NCBI GenBank assembly: GCA_050633885.1
Contig: JBOEHK010000002.1
Span: forward strand, 62,001 to 126,000
Source: JAWSVE01 sp050633885
GTDB lineage: Bacteria; Pseudomonadota; Gammaproteobacteria; Pseudomonadales; Cellvibrionaceae
Length of the DNA: 64,000 nucleotides
Reading direction: 5' to 3'
In this document: positions 7,518 through 16,391 of the stretch, in pieces
Numbering within the stretch: position 1 is the stretch's first letter
How the letters are laid out: every line of letters begins with the position of its first letter
Made by a program: the position numbers and the translations under genes
Notes under the pieces: generated by a model
The model's input: the letters and a program-made list of their open reading frames with translations, nothing else
Told to the model about the DNA's origin: nothing
Database searches by the model: none

Positions 7518-10097
7518 TTAAAAGTTGAGTTCTAATTTGGGATCGATCTTTATGAGTTGTTGTTTAAAACGTTCTTGAATAGCGGTAAGCGCTTCTTCGC
7601 TCTCACCTTCAAAGCGAAGAGTTAAAGCAGGCGATGTATTAGACACTCGCACAAGCCCCCAGCCTTCTGGATAGTCAACACGTAAACCATCAATGGTCGT
7701 CACTCGACCATTTTCAAACTCACCTTCAGAAATTAAACGTTGAATAAAAATAAATTTCTTGCTGTCAGGGATAGAAATTTTAATTTCAGGTGTAGCAGGT
7801 AATTCAGGAAAGTTTTCAAAAATATCATCAAGGCTTTCTTCGCGTAAGCTCATGATTTCAAGAAGTCGAGCAGCAGCATACATGCCGTCATCAAAACCAT
7901 ACCATCGTTCTTTTATGAAAATATGCCCTGATAATTCGCCCCCTAGCAGCGCTCCGGTTTCTTGCATTTTTGCTTTCATATGGGAGTGACCCGTTTTCCA
8001 CATTATGGGTCTACCGCCGTAGCTACTAATAACATTATTTAATTCACGGCTTGATTTCACGTCATATAAAACATCGGTACCAGGGTTTCGTGACACAATA
8101 TCTTTTGCAAGAAGCATGAGGAGCCTGTCAGGCCAAATGATTTTACCTGTCGAAGTAACAACGCCGAGACGATCGCCATCGCCATCTAAAGCAATCCCGA
8201 TATCAGCCCCAACTTCTTGAACCATATTGATTAATGGTTGTAAGTTTGCTGGCACCGATGGGTCGGGCTCGTGATTTGGAAAGCTTCCATCAATATCACA
8301 AAACAGCGGTGTGACGTTACATCCTAATTCACGGAAAAGTTGAGTCGCAATTTCCCCTGCAACGCCGTTGCCAGCATCAATAACGACAGATATTTCCCCT
8401 GCCAATGCAACATCTGAAAAAATTCGATCAATATATTCAGTTGTTAATTCGGCAAAATCTTCTCGGCCAGAGCCTTGTGCAAATTTTTGTTGAGAAATAC
8501 GAATGCGTAAATCTTGAATTTTTTCACCCGATAGCGATTCGTTATTAAGCACGATTTTGAAGCCATTATAGTCAGCTGGATTATGGCTTGCTGTAATAAT
8601 GACGCCACTATTTGTCGACTCTAATTCAGCAATGGCGTAATAGAGAACGGGCGAAGGCACCATGCCAATGTTAACGACATGACAGCCCGTTGTTAAAATA
8701 CCTTCAATAAGTTGTTCTGCAATTTCAGGGCTGTGAGTGCGGCCATCTCTACCAACAATAATGGTGTTATCACCAGCTTCTAGCGCTGCGGATCCTATGG
8801 CTTGACCGATTAAAACAACATTTGCAGGGGTCAGTTGCGTTTCTACAATACCACGAATATCGTAAGCCCTAAAAATCTCTCCTGGTATTTCACCGTGTAC
8901 ATCTTCTGCGGCAAAAAGATCTTCAGGTGAAATGTCTTCAATATCCAATGGATCATCTTCTGAATCGTTTGACCCCAATAAATCAGAATCTCCATCAGTT
9001 AATTCAACCGCTGCTAATTTTTTACTGCGATGTAAAGGGTCAACAATGGTTGTTTCAGATCGGGCCTCAATAGCGGCTCTTTTTGCTGCTAACATTTGTT
9101 CAGTGCGAGCTATTGAGCGACGGGTGAGTACATTCGTCAAAAGTAAGCATAACAACAAACTCGCAGCTAACAGCAGTGCAATGGTAGAAAAAACGCCAAC
9201 ACCAATGACATTGGCTTGGCGTTTTAAAATATCGGAAGGTATAAATTTGATTGACCAATAAGTGTTTTCAATCGGGATCGTGTGTTCTTCACCCGAATCG
9301 CCTTGGCCAAGTTCTGCGATAATTTGTGGCGTGCCTTGTTTGAATTGTTGTGTTAGAAAAAATTTTCCTTCAGCTAACTCGCTACTGGTAAACAGAGACA
9401 GCATGTCATCAGCAGAGATACTAACGAATAACGTGGCTATGACTGGCTCAATAGTTGACGAATCAGTTTGATCATTTTTAGTTGTGTTTTCTGATGTGCT
9501 TGTTTCTGCAATAGGCACTTCAGAAAAAGGTATGGGCTCAACGAGATTAATTCGCCAGGTATTATTATCCTTAATAGCCTCAGGAAAGACTATATTTCGT
9601 TTTTCAGCGCGATTGATCATATCGACGTCAGTAAATTTGATGGGTGCTTCTGGGTCGGCATTAACCTTAGCTGTTCCAGTAGGAAAATAAGCAACGGTAT
9701 GAGCATTTGGCAGATTATTTTTAAGCCTATTTAGGTAGTTGTTTGTTAGAGACGTATTATTTTCTTCAATGCTTTGAATAAACGTAGTTTGGCTTGTATA
9801 ACGGTGTAAATTATTACGAAATTGAAAAAGGTAGTCGCTGATATGTTTTGCTCTAAGCTGAGCCGCTTCAATCGATAGGTTGTCGAGCTTTTGTTTTTCT
9901 TTTGAAAGAACGAAATGATTATAAGCCCACCAGCCACCAATAGCGTTGACACACAATGCTATTGCCATTGTAATGCCAAGAAATTTTAAGCGTGGAGATG
10001 TATTGTTTTGATGGTCGGCATTATTAGTCGGTAGCTTATCATCGTCTAATTCATCAAGCGGCGCTAAAAAAGTCTCTTGTTCGTTCGACACTTGCAT
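7518..10097 (-). CDS. algC: long AlgC: membrane sensor-like N-terminus fused to phosphomannomutase/phosphoglucomutase
   Basis: Interconverts mannose/glucose 6- and 1-phosphates for exopolysaccharide, LPS and trehalose-type precursors. Of 859 residues, 1-37 are polar and cytoplasmic, and 38-60 and 297-323 are membrane helices. Residues 61-296 form a probably periplasmic domain of the kind found in membrane sensors. A charged linker (about 324-405) leads to the catalytic part, starting IFRAYDIRG at 408. The phosphorylated serine is S504 in TASHNP; the DGDGDR metal loop follows at about 640. Pseudomonas AlgC is also encoded as a long form of this build, so this is a genuine fusion. It follows coaBC by 35 bp; the dut gene usually found between them is missing. 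Confidence 0.93.
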   Translation of the reverse strand: MQVSNEQETFLAPLDELDDDKLPTNNADHQNNTSPRLKFLGITMAIALCVNAIGGWWAYNHFVLSKEKQKLDNLSIEAAQLRAKHISDYLFQFRNNLHRYTSQTTFIQSIEENNTSLTNNYLNRLKNNLPNAHTVAYFPTGTAKVNADPEAPIKFTDVDMINRAEKRNIVFPEAIKDNNTWRINLVEPIPFSEVPIAETSTSENTTKNDQTDSSTIEPVIATLFVSISADDMLSLFTSSELAEGKFFLTQQFKQGTPQIIAELGQGDSGEEHTIPIENTYWSIKFIPSDILKRQANVIGVGVFSTIALLLAASLLLCLLLTNVLTRRSIARTEQMLAAKRAAIEARSETTIVDPLHRSKKLAAVELTDGDSDLLGSNDSEDDPLDIEDISPEDLFAAEDVHGEIPGEIFRAYDIRGIVETQLTPANVVLIGQAIGSAALEAGDNTIIVGRDGRTHSPEIAEQLIEGILTTGCHVVNIGMVPSPVLYYAIAELESTNSGVIITASHNPADYNGFKIVLNNESLSGEKIQDLRIRISQQKFAQGSGREDFAELTTEYIDRIFSDVALAGEISVVIDAGNGVAGEIATQLFRELGCNVTPLFCDIDGSFPNHEPDPSVPANLQPLINMVQEVGADIGIALDGDGDRLGVVTSTGKIIWPDRLLMLLAKDIVSRNPGTDVLYDVKSSRELNNVISSYGGRPIMWKTGHSHMKAKMQETGALLGGELSGHIFIKERWYGFDDGMYAAARLLEIMSLREESLDDIFENFPELPATPEIKISIPDSKKFIFIQRLISEGEFENGRVTTIDGLRVDYPEGWGLVRVSNTSPALTLRFEGESEEALTAIQERFKQQLIKIDPKLELNF

Positions 10098-10132
10098 CTT
10101 CCTGTCGTTTGTTTATTAAGTTTGTTGTGTGA

Positions 10133-11335
10133 TTATATGTCAGAGTTCTTTACAGCGATGCGACTAATTAACTGTCGCGCGAGTTCTGTTTTACTGCATT
10201 TTTCTATCGTTTCTTCTGTCTCAGGCCAAATCAGGGTAACGGCATTTTCATCGCTGTTAAAACCAATCGAAGGGTTAGACACGTCGTTGGCAATAACGAG
10301 ATCAAGTTTCTTTCTTTCTAATTTATCTCGTGCATTTTTCGAAAGATGTTGAGTTTCAGCAGAAAACCCTACGGTAAAAGGCTTAGGTGTTGAAGCAGCG
10401 ACATGGGTGACAATGTCAGGATTTCTGACAAGCTCGATTGACATCGTATCTTGCCCGCCTTTTTTAATCTTTTGTTCTGCAACTTTACTCGGGCGGTAGT
10501 CAGCAACAGCAGCAGAAGCGATAAAAATGTCACAATTTTTAAGCGCATTCATACTTTTTACAAACATGTCTTCAGCGCTGATGACGGGAACAAAATCGAC
10601 TCGAGAAGGTGGGTGTAAATTTGTTGGCCCGCTAATGAGTATCGTTTTCGCCCCTGCTTCAGCGGCCGCTTCTGCAATAGCGTAACCCATTTTTCCAGAG
10701 CTGTGATTACTTATGTAACGCACAGGGTCGATTGCTTCACGCGTAGGTCCAGCTGTAATGACAACTTTTTTTCCTGCCAATGTACCTGTTTCAAAAACTT
10801 GGGCGGTAGCATTTGCGATGGCGTTTGGTTCTAACATTCGACCAAAACCAATGTCGCCACACGCTTGAGAGCCTTCTGCAGGACCAAATTGCAGAACGCC
10901 TTTTTGTAACAGTTGTTCGAGATTTTTTTGTGTTGCCTGATTGTGCCACATGGCTTGATTCATTGCGGGAGCAATGGCAATGGACGATGTGCTGGCTAAG
11001 CAAACGGTAGTGAGCAAGTCGTCACCATGACCGGTGTTTAATCGAGCAATAAAATCTGCTGTGGCTGGAGCAATCAATATGAGATCGGCCCAACGAGAGA
11101 GTTCAATATGACCCATTCCCGCTTCGGCTTCAGTGTCGAGCAAATTCAAATGGACAGGATTACCTGAAAGAGCCTGCAGTGTGAGAGGTGTAATGAATTC
11201 GCACGCGGCAGGTGTCATGACAACACGTACATCAGCACCCCCATCTTGTAGGCGGCGAATAACTTCGGCACTTTTGTAAGCCGCTATCCCGCCGGTGACA
11301 CCTAACAGGATCTGTTTATTAATAAGTGAGCTCAT
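10133..11335 (-). CDS. coaBC: bifunctional phosphopantothenoylcysteine decarboxylase / phosphopantothenate-cysteine ligase
   Basis: Carries out two consecutive steps of coenzyme A synthesis: CTP-dependent joining of cysteine to 4'-phosphopantothenate (CoaB) and FMN-dependent decarboxylation (CoaC). In the 400-residue protein the N-terminal CoaC domain has GVTGGIAAYK (12-21), the catalytic His76 in GHIELSRWAD, PAMNQAMW (about 127-135) and the GSQACGDIGFGRM active-site loop. The CoaB domain starts near 190 with VVITAGPTREAIDPVRYISNHSSGKMG in two adjoining pieces. It probably begins the operon continuing with algC and argB. The upstream gap to radC is 440 bp and divergent. Confidence 0.96.
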   Translation of the reverse strand: MSSLINKQILLGVTGGIAAYKSAEVIRRLQDGGADVRVVMTPAACEFITPLTLQALSGNPVHLNLLDTEAEAGMGHIELSRWADLILIAPATADFIARLNTGHGDDLLTTVCLASTSSIAIAPAMNQAMWHNQATQKNLEQLLQKGVLQFGPAEGSQACGDIGFGRMLEPNAIANATAQVFETGTLAGKKVVITAGPTREAIDPVRYISNHSSGKMGYAIAEAAAEAGAKTILISGPTNLHPPSRVDFVPVISAEDMFVKSMNALKNCDIFIASAAVADYRPSKVAEQKIKKGGQDTMSIELVRNPDIVTHVAASTPKPFTVGFSAETQHLSKNARDKLERKKLDLVIANDVSNPSIGFNSDENAVTLIWPETEETIEKCSKTELARQLISRIAVKNSDI

Positions 11336-11775
11336 ACTAGCTTTAGAATCCTACTGAAGCCCGATCGAGGAGTGCAACAAGATAACAGTTTTAGGGATTA
11401 TTTCTACCGAATGAAAACGCTGTAGCCCTACAGTTATGGCTATCTTAACCAGTGGCCTAGTTTCGTGATAACTGACAGTCTAAACCTAAGAAAATACCAA
11501 GGATAAGTGAGAGTTGGTTAGCGATTAGCGTTAGGTAGTCGAAAAACGGGAATCAATGGCAAAGCAGAAGGTATTTGGGTGAATAATATAGCTCTGTCAG
11601 ACTAGAGCGCGTCAGGCCAGAGAGTGCGAGGCTAGGCAAGACGACAACACAACACAAGACTACACAAGACAAGGCCAAAATAGGTGAGAGATGGATACGA
11701 TAGTTGAAATTTGAAACAATCCACACCAGAATCTCATATCAGATATCAACACCAGCCAATTACAAGGAGTGTAAA
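11336..11775. promoter_or_regulatory. divergent region between coaBC and radC
   Basis: 440 bp without a supported gene. It contains a perfect inverted repeat CTGTAG-CC-CTACAG at 11420-11433, about 85 bp upstream of the coaBC start, which could be an operator. Further right are short direct repeats (GTTAGCGATTAGCGTTAGG near 11519 and an ACACAAGAC doublet near 11655-11670). No clear -35/-10 pair is evident for radC. A TTG at 11704 in frame with radC is rejected as the start because it lacks a ribosome site. Confidence 0.4.
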
Positions 11776-12453
11776 ATGGCAATTACTGATTGGCCGATGG
11801 CCGAACGTCCTCGCGAAAAATTACTTGCTCGCGGCCCCTCTTCTCTTTCTGATGCTGAGTTGCTCGCGATATTCCTCCGAACAGGGTGTGCCGGTAAGTC
11901 AGCTGTGGATTTAGCTCGAGATTTGATTACAGATTTTGGTAGCCTTCGACAATTATTAGAGGCGAGTCAAAAGCAATTTTGCCAAGGTTTAGGACTGGGG
12001 GCGGCAAAATATAGTCAGCTCCAAGCCGTGATGGAGATGGCGAGAAGGCACTTGTCAGAGTCTTTGGAAAAAGGTGATGTGTTCAGTTCAGCTAAAACTG
12101 CTCAGCAATATCTTCAGTCCCAATTAAGGCATCGAAGACAAGAAGTATTCGCCGTGCTCTTTCTTGATAGTCAAAACCGTTTATTGGCTTTTGATGAAAT
12201 GTTTCGTGGCACAATCGATGGCGCTAGCGTTTATCCTCGCGAAGTTGTAAAGCAAGCGCTTACACACAATGCAGCCTCTGTAATACTGGCACATAATCAC
12301 CCTTCAGGCGTTGCTGAGCCGAGTCAAGCAGACATTCAGATTACAGCGCGATTGCAAGCTGCACTCGACCTAATTGATGTAAGAGTGTTAGATCATTTCA
12401 TTGTGGGCGATCCAGAAATAACCTCATTTGCACAACGAGGATTGCTAAACTAG
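11776..12453 (+). CDS. radC: RadC family JAB1/MPN-type protein
   Basis: RadC proteins are widespread JAMM-fold proteins; the old link to recombinational repair has been questioned and the biochemical role is unsettled. With the start at 11776 the protein has 225 residues, the usual length. AAGGAG at 11764-11769 sits 6 bases before this ATG, while the longer frame from TTG 11704 adds 24 unconserved residues. The N-terminal helix-hairpin-helix part has ARGPSSLSDAELLAIFLRTG. The zinc motif is HNHPSG followed by EPSQAD, giving the HxHP...D ligands. It precedes rpmB as in Pseudomonas. Confidence 0.93.
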   Translation: MAITDWPMAERPREKLLARGPSSLSDAELLAIFLRTGCAGKSAVDLARDLITDFGSLRQLLEASQKQFCQGLGLGAAKYSQLQAVMEMARRHLSESLEKGDVFSSAKTAQQYLQSQLRHRRQEVFAVLFLDSQNRLLAFDEMFRGTIDGASVYPREVVKQALTHNAASVILAHNHPSGVAEPSQADIQITARLQAALDLIDVRVLDHFIVGDPEITSFAQRGLLN

Positions 12454-12497
12454 CTCGGTCAGTGGGATTATTAAAACCCCTAATTCTGTACTTTTGG

Positions 12498-12526
12498 TTG
12501 CTATTAAATCACCATTTTGGTATAAA
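12498..12526 (+). promoter_or_regulatory. probable sigma-70 promoter of rpmB-rpmG
   Basis: TTGCTA (12498-12503) and TATAAA (12521-12526) are separated by exactly 17 bp, and TGG directly before TATAAA makes an extended -10. A GC-rich discriminator (GCGCGGC) follows, as expected for ribosomal protein promoters subject to stringent control. The leader to the rpmB start would be about 150 bases. Confidence 0.6.
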
Positions 12527-12679
12527 GCGCGGCTCTTTGTAGCAGTCCTCTCTTTGAGCATTAATAGCGGGACCGCTTATTTAAGAAGAACAAATTCATT
12601 CAAGACTCTCTCTTAATATCTTTTACAGAAGATAGGTAATACTAAGAGGGAATAAATCTCAAAGAAATGAGGCAGGATA

Positions 12680-12916
12680 ATGTCTAGAGTATGTCAGGTC
12701 ACTGGTAAGTCACCAATGACTGGAAATAATGTTTCTCATGCAAAAAACCACACACGTCGTCGTTTTCTGCCAAACATCCACTCTCACCGTTTTTGGGTTG
12801 AGTCTGAGAAGCGTTACGTCAAGCTTCAAGTGTCTGCAAAAGGCATGAGAATCATCGACAAACAAGGTATCGATCAAGTGCTTGCGGCAATGCGAGCTCG
12901 TGGCGAAAAATGTTAA
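12680..12916 (+). CDS. rpmB: 50S ribosomal protein L28
   Basis: Large-subunit ribosomal protein bL28, 78 residues as in E. coli. The sequence starts MSRVCQVTGKSP and contains NNVSHAKNHTRRRFLPN and the RFWVESEKRYVKL segment, nearly invariant in gammaproteobacteria. AGGA lies just ahead of the ATG. It is followed 63 bp later by rpmG, forming the conserved rpmB-rpmG operon, with a promoter at 12498-12526 and a terminator at 13220-13241. Confidence 0.98.
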   Translation: MSRVCQVTGKSPMTGNNVSHAKNHTRRRFLPNIHSHRFWVESEKRYVKLQVSAKGMRIIDKQGIDQVLAAMRARGEKC

Positions 12917-12979
12917 GAATGAGAACTAACGTTTTGGGTTTAATGTAATAAATCCAAACGACTTTCGAGGAGAATTCGT

Positions 12980-13135
12980 ATGCGCGATAAGATTCGTCTA
13001 AATTCTAGCGCTGGTACTGGTCATTTTTACACAACGACTAAAAATAAACGTACCATGCCTGAGAAAATGGAAATTAAAAAATTTGATCCCGTCGTTCGTA
13101 AACACGTGATCTATAAAGAAGGTAAAATCAAATAA
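12980..13135 (+). CDS. rpmG: 50S ribosomal protein L33
   Basis: Large-subunit protein bL33, 51 residues. The start MRDKIRLNSSAGTGHFYTT and the end VRKHVIYKEGKIK match the family closely. It lacks CxxC pairs, so it is the zinc-free form of L33. GAGGAG ends about 8 bases before the ATG at 12980. Relatives carry about four more residues at the N-terminus (MAKGIREKI in E. coli), but no in-frame start gives these here. It is co-transcribed with rpmB. Confidence 0.97.
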   Translation: MRDKIRLNSSAGTGHFYTTTKNKRTMPEKMEIKKFDPVVRKHVIYKEGKIK

Positions 13136-13219
13136 CTGCTGGTCTCTTAGTCATAGAGCAGCAATAGTTAGTGATTTTTACGTTATTCGACAGTTTGCAC
13201 TGTCTTGAATAAATGAGAG

Positions 13220-13241
13220 GCTCGCCTAGGCGGGCTTTTTT
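13220..13241 (+). terminator. rho-independent terminator of rpmB-rpmG
   Basis: GCTCGC (13220-13225) pairs with GCGGGC (13230-13235) around a CTAG loop, with one G-T wobble, and is followed directly by a run of six T. Position and form fit an intrinsic terminator 85 bp after the rpmG stop. Confidence 0.8.
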
Positions 13242-13292
13242 ATTGCCTGTATTTTATGATTCATCATTTACAGATCAAAAAAGAATTGTTGT

Positions 13293-14108
13293 ATGCCTGA
13301 ATTGCCAGAAGTAGAAACTACTCGGCGTGGTATAGCGCCTCATGTTATTGACAAAACGGTTAGACAAGTTGTGGTGAGACACCCCCAGCTTCGGTGGCCT
13401 ATTCCTCAACATATTGTAGAAGATTTGCCAAGAAAGCGAATTTTAAGTATCGATAGGCGTGGTAAGTATTTACTTTTTAAGTTCAAAGCGGGTTTTTTGA
13501 TCATTCATTTGGGCATGTCAGGCAGTCTTAGAATTATCGATTCGGCTATAGAGCCTGGTAAGCATGATCATTTTGAGCTTCAGCTTTCTTCGGGGAAATC
13601 GCTACGTTTGACTGATCCTCGTCGCTTTGGTGCTGTCTTGTGGACGGCTGAACCGCTTACTGAGCATAAATTATTGAGCCATCTTGGACCTGAGCCGCTG
13701 ACAGACGAATTTAACGCAGAGATGTTATTCAAGCGATCCCGAAAAAGAAGTGTCCCGATGAAAACATTGCTCATGGATAGTAAAACGGTGGTGGGAGTTG
13801 GCAACATATATGCGAATGAGTCATTGTTTCTGTCAGGTATCCGTCCTACTCGACCAGCAAAAAACATGACGAGAAAACAATCAGAAACACTCGTTGAGCA
13901 GATTAAGCATGTTTTGGACAAAGCGATTAAAGCGGGAGGAACAACATTAAAGGACTTTACGGGAGGTGATGGAAAACCTGGATATTTTCAGCAGCAATTA
14001 TTTGTCTATGGGCGTGAAGGTGAGCCTTGTTCAAAATGTGATTCGCAGTTGAAGCAGATTAGAATTGGACAGCGCTCGACGGTTTATTGCCCACAGTGCC
14101 AAAAATGA
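13293..14108 (+). CDS. mutM: formamidopyrimidine-DNA glycosylase
   Basis: Base-excision repair enzyme (Fpg) that removes 8-oxoguanine and formamidopyrimidines and nicks the abasic site. The 271-residue protein begins MPELPEVETTRRG; Pro2 and Glu3 are the catalytic residues after removal of Met. The family's LTDPRRFG segment (about 109-116) and the VGNIYANESLF helix-two-turn-helix are present. The C-terminal zinc finger is CSKCDSQL...YCPQCQK with four cysteines. The length fits the usual 269-275. It stands alone after the rpmG terminator. Confidence 0.98.
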   Translation: MPELPEVETTRRGIAPHVIDKTVRQVVVRHPQLRWPIPQHIVEDLPRKRILSIDRRGKYLLFKFKAGFLIIHLGMSGSLRIIDSAIEPGKHDHFELQLSSGKSLRLTDPRRFGAVLWTAEPLTEHKLLSHLGPEPLTDEFNAEMLFKRSRKRSVPMKTLLMDSKTVVGVGNIYANESLFLSGIRPTRPAKNMTRKQSETLVEQIKHVLDKAIKAGGTTLKDFTGGDGKPGYFQQQLFVYGREGEPCSKCDSQLKQIRIGQRSTVYCPQCQK

Positions 14109-14340
14109 AAAAATCAGTTAATGTAATACGCACGATAAATCGTCTACACTGTTGATACTCCAAAACTTTCCGTTGGTACAATAATTTAGCTACGATAGAA
14201 CTAATCGATGGTAAATCGAGGCTGCTTGTGACATAAAGCGGACTATATGGACTCAATATACCAAATTGACCACCTAAGTATTTTTCACTTAGTTTTGGCA
14301 ACATGATACAGATAAGACAAACTTAGAGGAGTGCCACCCT

Positions 14341-14673
14341 GTGACCCAGAAGAACCAATTTAGCGTGAAGGCAATGATATTGGTATTAACACTATCTTTG
14401 TGCAATTGGGCGTTTGCAGCCCCAGCCAGTACTAATCAAGTCAAAGAAGACCCTTCGGCGCTTGCGATGACGGGCGACCTTTTAGTTATCAGACCGGTTA
14501 TGTTTGGTGTGACTGTGGTTGGTTCAGTACTTTGGCTCGTGAGTTTGCCATTCAGTGCTGCTGGCGGAAATGTTAAACAAGCAACTGACACCTTGGTTGT
14601 AAAGCCTGCTATGAATACATTTGTGCGCTGTTTAGGTTGTACGCAAGCGGGTTACGTTAAAGATATCGAATAA
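14341..14673 (+). CDS. small exported or membrane protein of unknown function
   Basis: A 110-residue protein with a GTG start preceded by GAGGAG 9 bases upstream. A signal peptide covers about residues 1-26 (ending WAFAAPA). A second hydrophobic stretch at about 55-75 (MFGVTVVGSVLWLVSLPFSAAGG) is followed by QATDTLVVKPAMNTFVRCLGC. Small proteins of this build, with the VxP-x-x-FVR segment near the end, occur next to housekeeping genes in Pseudomonas relatives and are sometimes mislabelled as transporters. I do not know the function. A possible promoter (TTGATA 14152-14157, 19-bp spacer, TACAAT 14177-14182 with extended TGG) lies upstream and a strong terminator follows. Confidence 0.75.
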   Translation: MTQKNQFSVKAMILVLTLSLCNWAFAAPASTNQVKEDPSALAMTGDLLVIRPVMFGVTVVGSVLWLVSLPFSAAGGNVKQATDTLVVKPAMNTFVRCLGCTQAGYVKDIE

Positions 14674-14719
14674 CTCATCTTACGAGTTACTCGCGCTCTA
14701 ATATAAAAACCTTTATCTA

Positions 14720-14763
14720 AACCTTGCTGAGTGGATAGATTGTCCGCTCAGCAAGGTTTTTTT
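14720..14763 (+). terminator. strong rho-independent terminator
   Basis: A 16-bp stem (AACCTTGCTGAGTGGA at 14720-14735 pairing with 14743-14758, one G-T wobble) with the loop TAGATTG is followed by seven T on the + strand. The minus side lacks a T-run, so it ends the gene at 14341-14673 and not coaD. Confidence 0.9.
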
Positions 14764-14821
14764 GTGCTCAAAAGTAAATGCTTACTATCGGGAAGGTCCT
14801 TCTGTTAAGAATCTGAGATAG

Positions 14822-15310
14822 TTATTCTGCTTTTTCAGCGAATTTTTTGGTGAGAGCATCTTGGACTAAAGCAGGTACGAATTTACTGACATCCCCACCC
14901 AATGCAGCGATTTCACGAACCAGTGATGAAGAGATATAGGATAGGTGTTCGGATGGCGTTAAGAACAGGCTTTCCATGTCAGGCAACAATGCCCGATTCA
15001 TATTGGCCAATTGAAACTCATATTCAAAATCAGAAACCGCCCGTAATCCTCGTAACACACCGTGAGCTTTTTGTTGTTTCACAAAATCAGCCAGAAGAAT
15101 ATCAAAGCCGCACACTTCAACGTTCTCGATATGTTTGAGTACTTCGGTAGACATGGCTACGCGCTCTTCCAGATCAAACAAAGGGTTCTTCTTTCTGCTG
15201 GCAGCAATAGCGACAACAACATTATCAAATAAGCGTGCAGCTCGTTCAACGAGATCGACATGACCATTAGTAATGGGATCAAATGTGCCGGGGTAAACAA
15301 CTTTGCGCAT
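14822..15310 (-). CDS. coaD: phosphopantetheine adenylyltransferase
   Basis: Transfers AMP from ATP to 4'-phosphopantetheine in the fourth step of CoA synthesis. The 162-residue protein has the nucleotidyltransferase motif GTFDPITNGH (8-17), the RGLRAVSDFEYEFQLANMNR segment and the YISSSLVREIA ATP loop, all characteristic. Length is typical (about 160). AAGG stands 9 bases before the ATG. It lies downstream of rsmD on the same strand with a 274-bp gap, in which I see no feature. Confidence 0.97.
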   Translation of the reverse strand: MRKVVYPGTFDPITNGHVDLVERAARLFDNVVVAIAASRKKNPLFDLEERVAMSTEVLKHIENVEVCGFDILLADFVKQQKAHGVLRGLRAVSDFEYEFQLANMNRALLPDMESLFLTPSEHLSYISSSLVREIAALGGDVSKFVPALVQDALTKKFAEKAE

Positions 15311-15584
15311 GATTTTTCCCTTATAGAGGAAAGTGAGAAAACAGATTATTGGTCATCAGCTTTCATAAAAATTGGCTTTGATTTTTAGAGTGTAGGCAGT
15401 AGAAACTGTTTTGCCTCGCTCGGAATCTCTTGTATGAAGCGAGCGGGTAAAGCGCAGCACCAAGAGAAAGGGCGCAGATGGTAAACAATTTAGCCAGTGA
15501 CTACAAAAAAATTGGTGTCCAAAATGTTTGGTTGAGTACGCGTTTTCTTAAATGAGTCAGTTGATATGAGCCAATAAAATACAT

Positions 15585-16280
15585 TTAGTCCGTGATGATT
15601 GGATCGGAGTCTGCCTGTTTGGAATATTCATAAAGGTAAAAACTGACCTGTCCCGCGTGTTTTTCTTTCAGTTGAAGCCAATGTTTGGGTGTAGAAAATT
15701 GATATTCACGAGGTGTTTCGAGATAGATCAGGGATTGGCTCGATAAGGCTGAAGAATGATCCAGCAGTGAAATAACCTCATCAAAAAGATGTTTTTCAAA
15801 AGGCGGATCGAGAAAAATAATATCGAAAGACGGGTGATTGGATTGTAGCGGATTAGAGTGCTGAAGATGAGTGGATTGCTGTTTGAAAGCTACCGGCTGT
15901 TTTGAATTTTTTAACCAAGAAATCGCCTCGTGACAGGCTATTTGAATATTAGCCGCATCCAGTTTCTCGCAATTCTTTTCCAGTTGCTTTGTGACCTGTT
16001 TGTTGGCGTCAATGAGCAGAGCGCTGGCAGCGCCTCGAGAAACAGCTTCAAAACCAAGCGCGCCAGAGCCTGAAAACAAATCGAGACAGCGAGATTCGAC
16101 AATATAAGGGGCAAGCCAGTTAAAGAGAGTTTCTCTGACCCGATCACCTGTTGGACGAAGACCGTCAATCGAGGGAAAATCGAGCTTTCTCCCGCGCCAT
16201 TTCCCACCGATAATACGCAATTGGTTTCTTGTTGATGGCTTTGCTGCTGATTTCACAGTTGACTCGCGTATGGTTGTCAT
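15585..16280 (-). CDS. rsmD: 16S rRNA (guanine966-N2)-methyltransferase
   Basis: S-adenosylmethionine-dependent enzyme methylating G966 of 16S rRNA during small-subunit assembly. The 231-residue product has the family start RIIGGKWRGRKLDFP (about 23-37), RPTGDRVRETLFNWL, the SAM-binding motif LDLFSGSGALGFEAVSRGA and the catalytic DPPF in IIFLDPPFEKHLF. A Gln/Ser-rich insert at about 125-148 (KQQSTHLQHSNPLQSNHP) makes it longer than the E. coli enzyme (198). It is divergent from ftsY across 111 bp, the conserved arrangement in gammaproteobacteria. Confidence 0.95.
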   Translation of the reverse strand: MTTIRESTVKSAAKPSTRNQLRIIGGKWRGRKLDFPSIDGLRPTGDRVRETLFNWLAPYIVESRCLDLFSGSGALGFEAVSRGAASALLIDANKQVTKQLEKNCEKLDAANIQIACHEAISWLKNSKQPVAFKQQSTHLQHSNPLQSNHPSFDIIFLDPPFEKHLFDEVISLLDHSSALSSQSLIYLETPREYQFSTPKHWLQLKEKHAGQVSFYLYEYSKQADSDPIITD

Positions 16281-16391
16281 TATTGAGATAGAATGAGCGC
16301 CATGCTCAAAGAGCGCATATCATAAAGCAAGTCAGGCGAGTTTAATCACGTCCCCTTTATTTTTATATGAATATGAACGGTTAACAAAACA

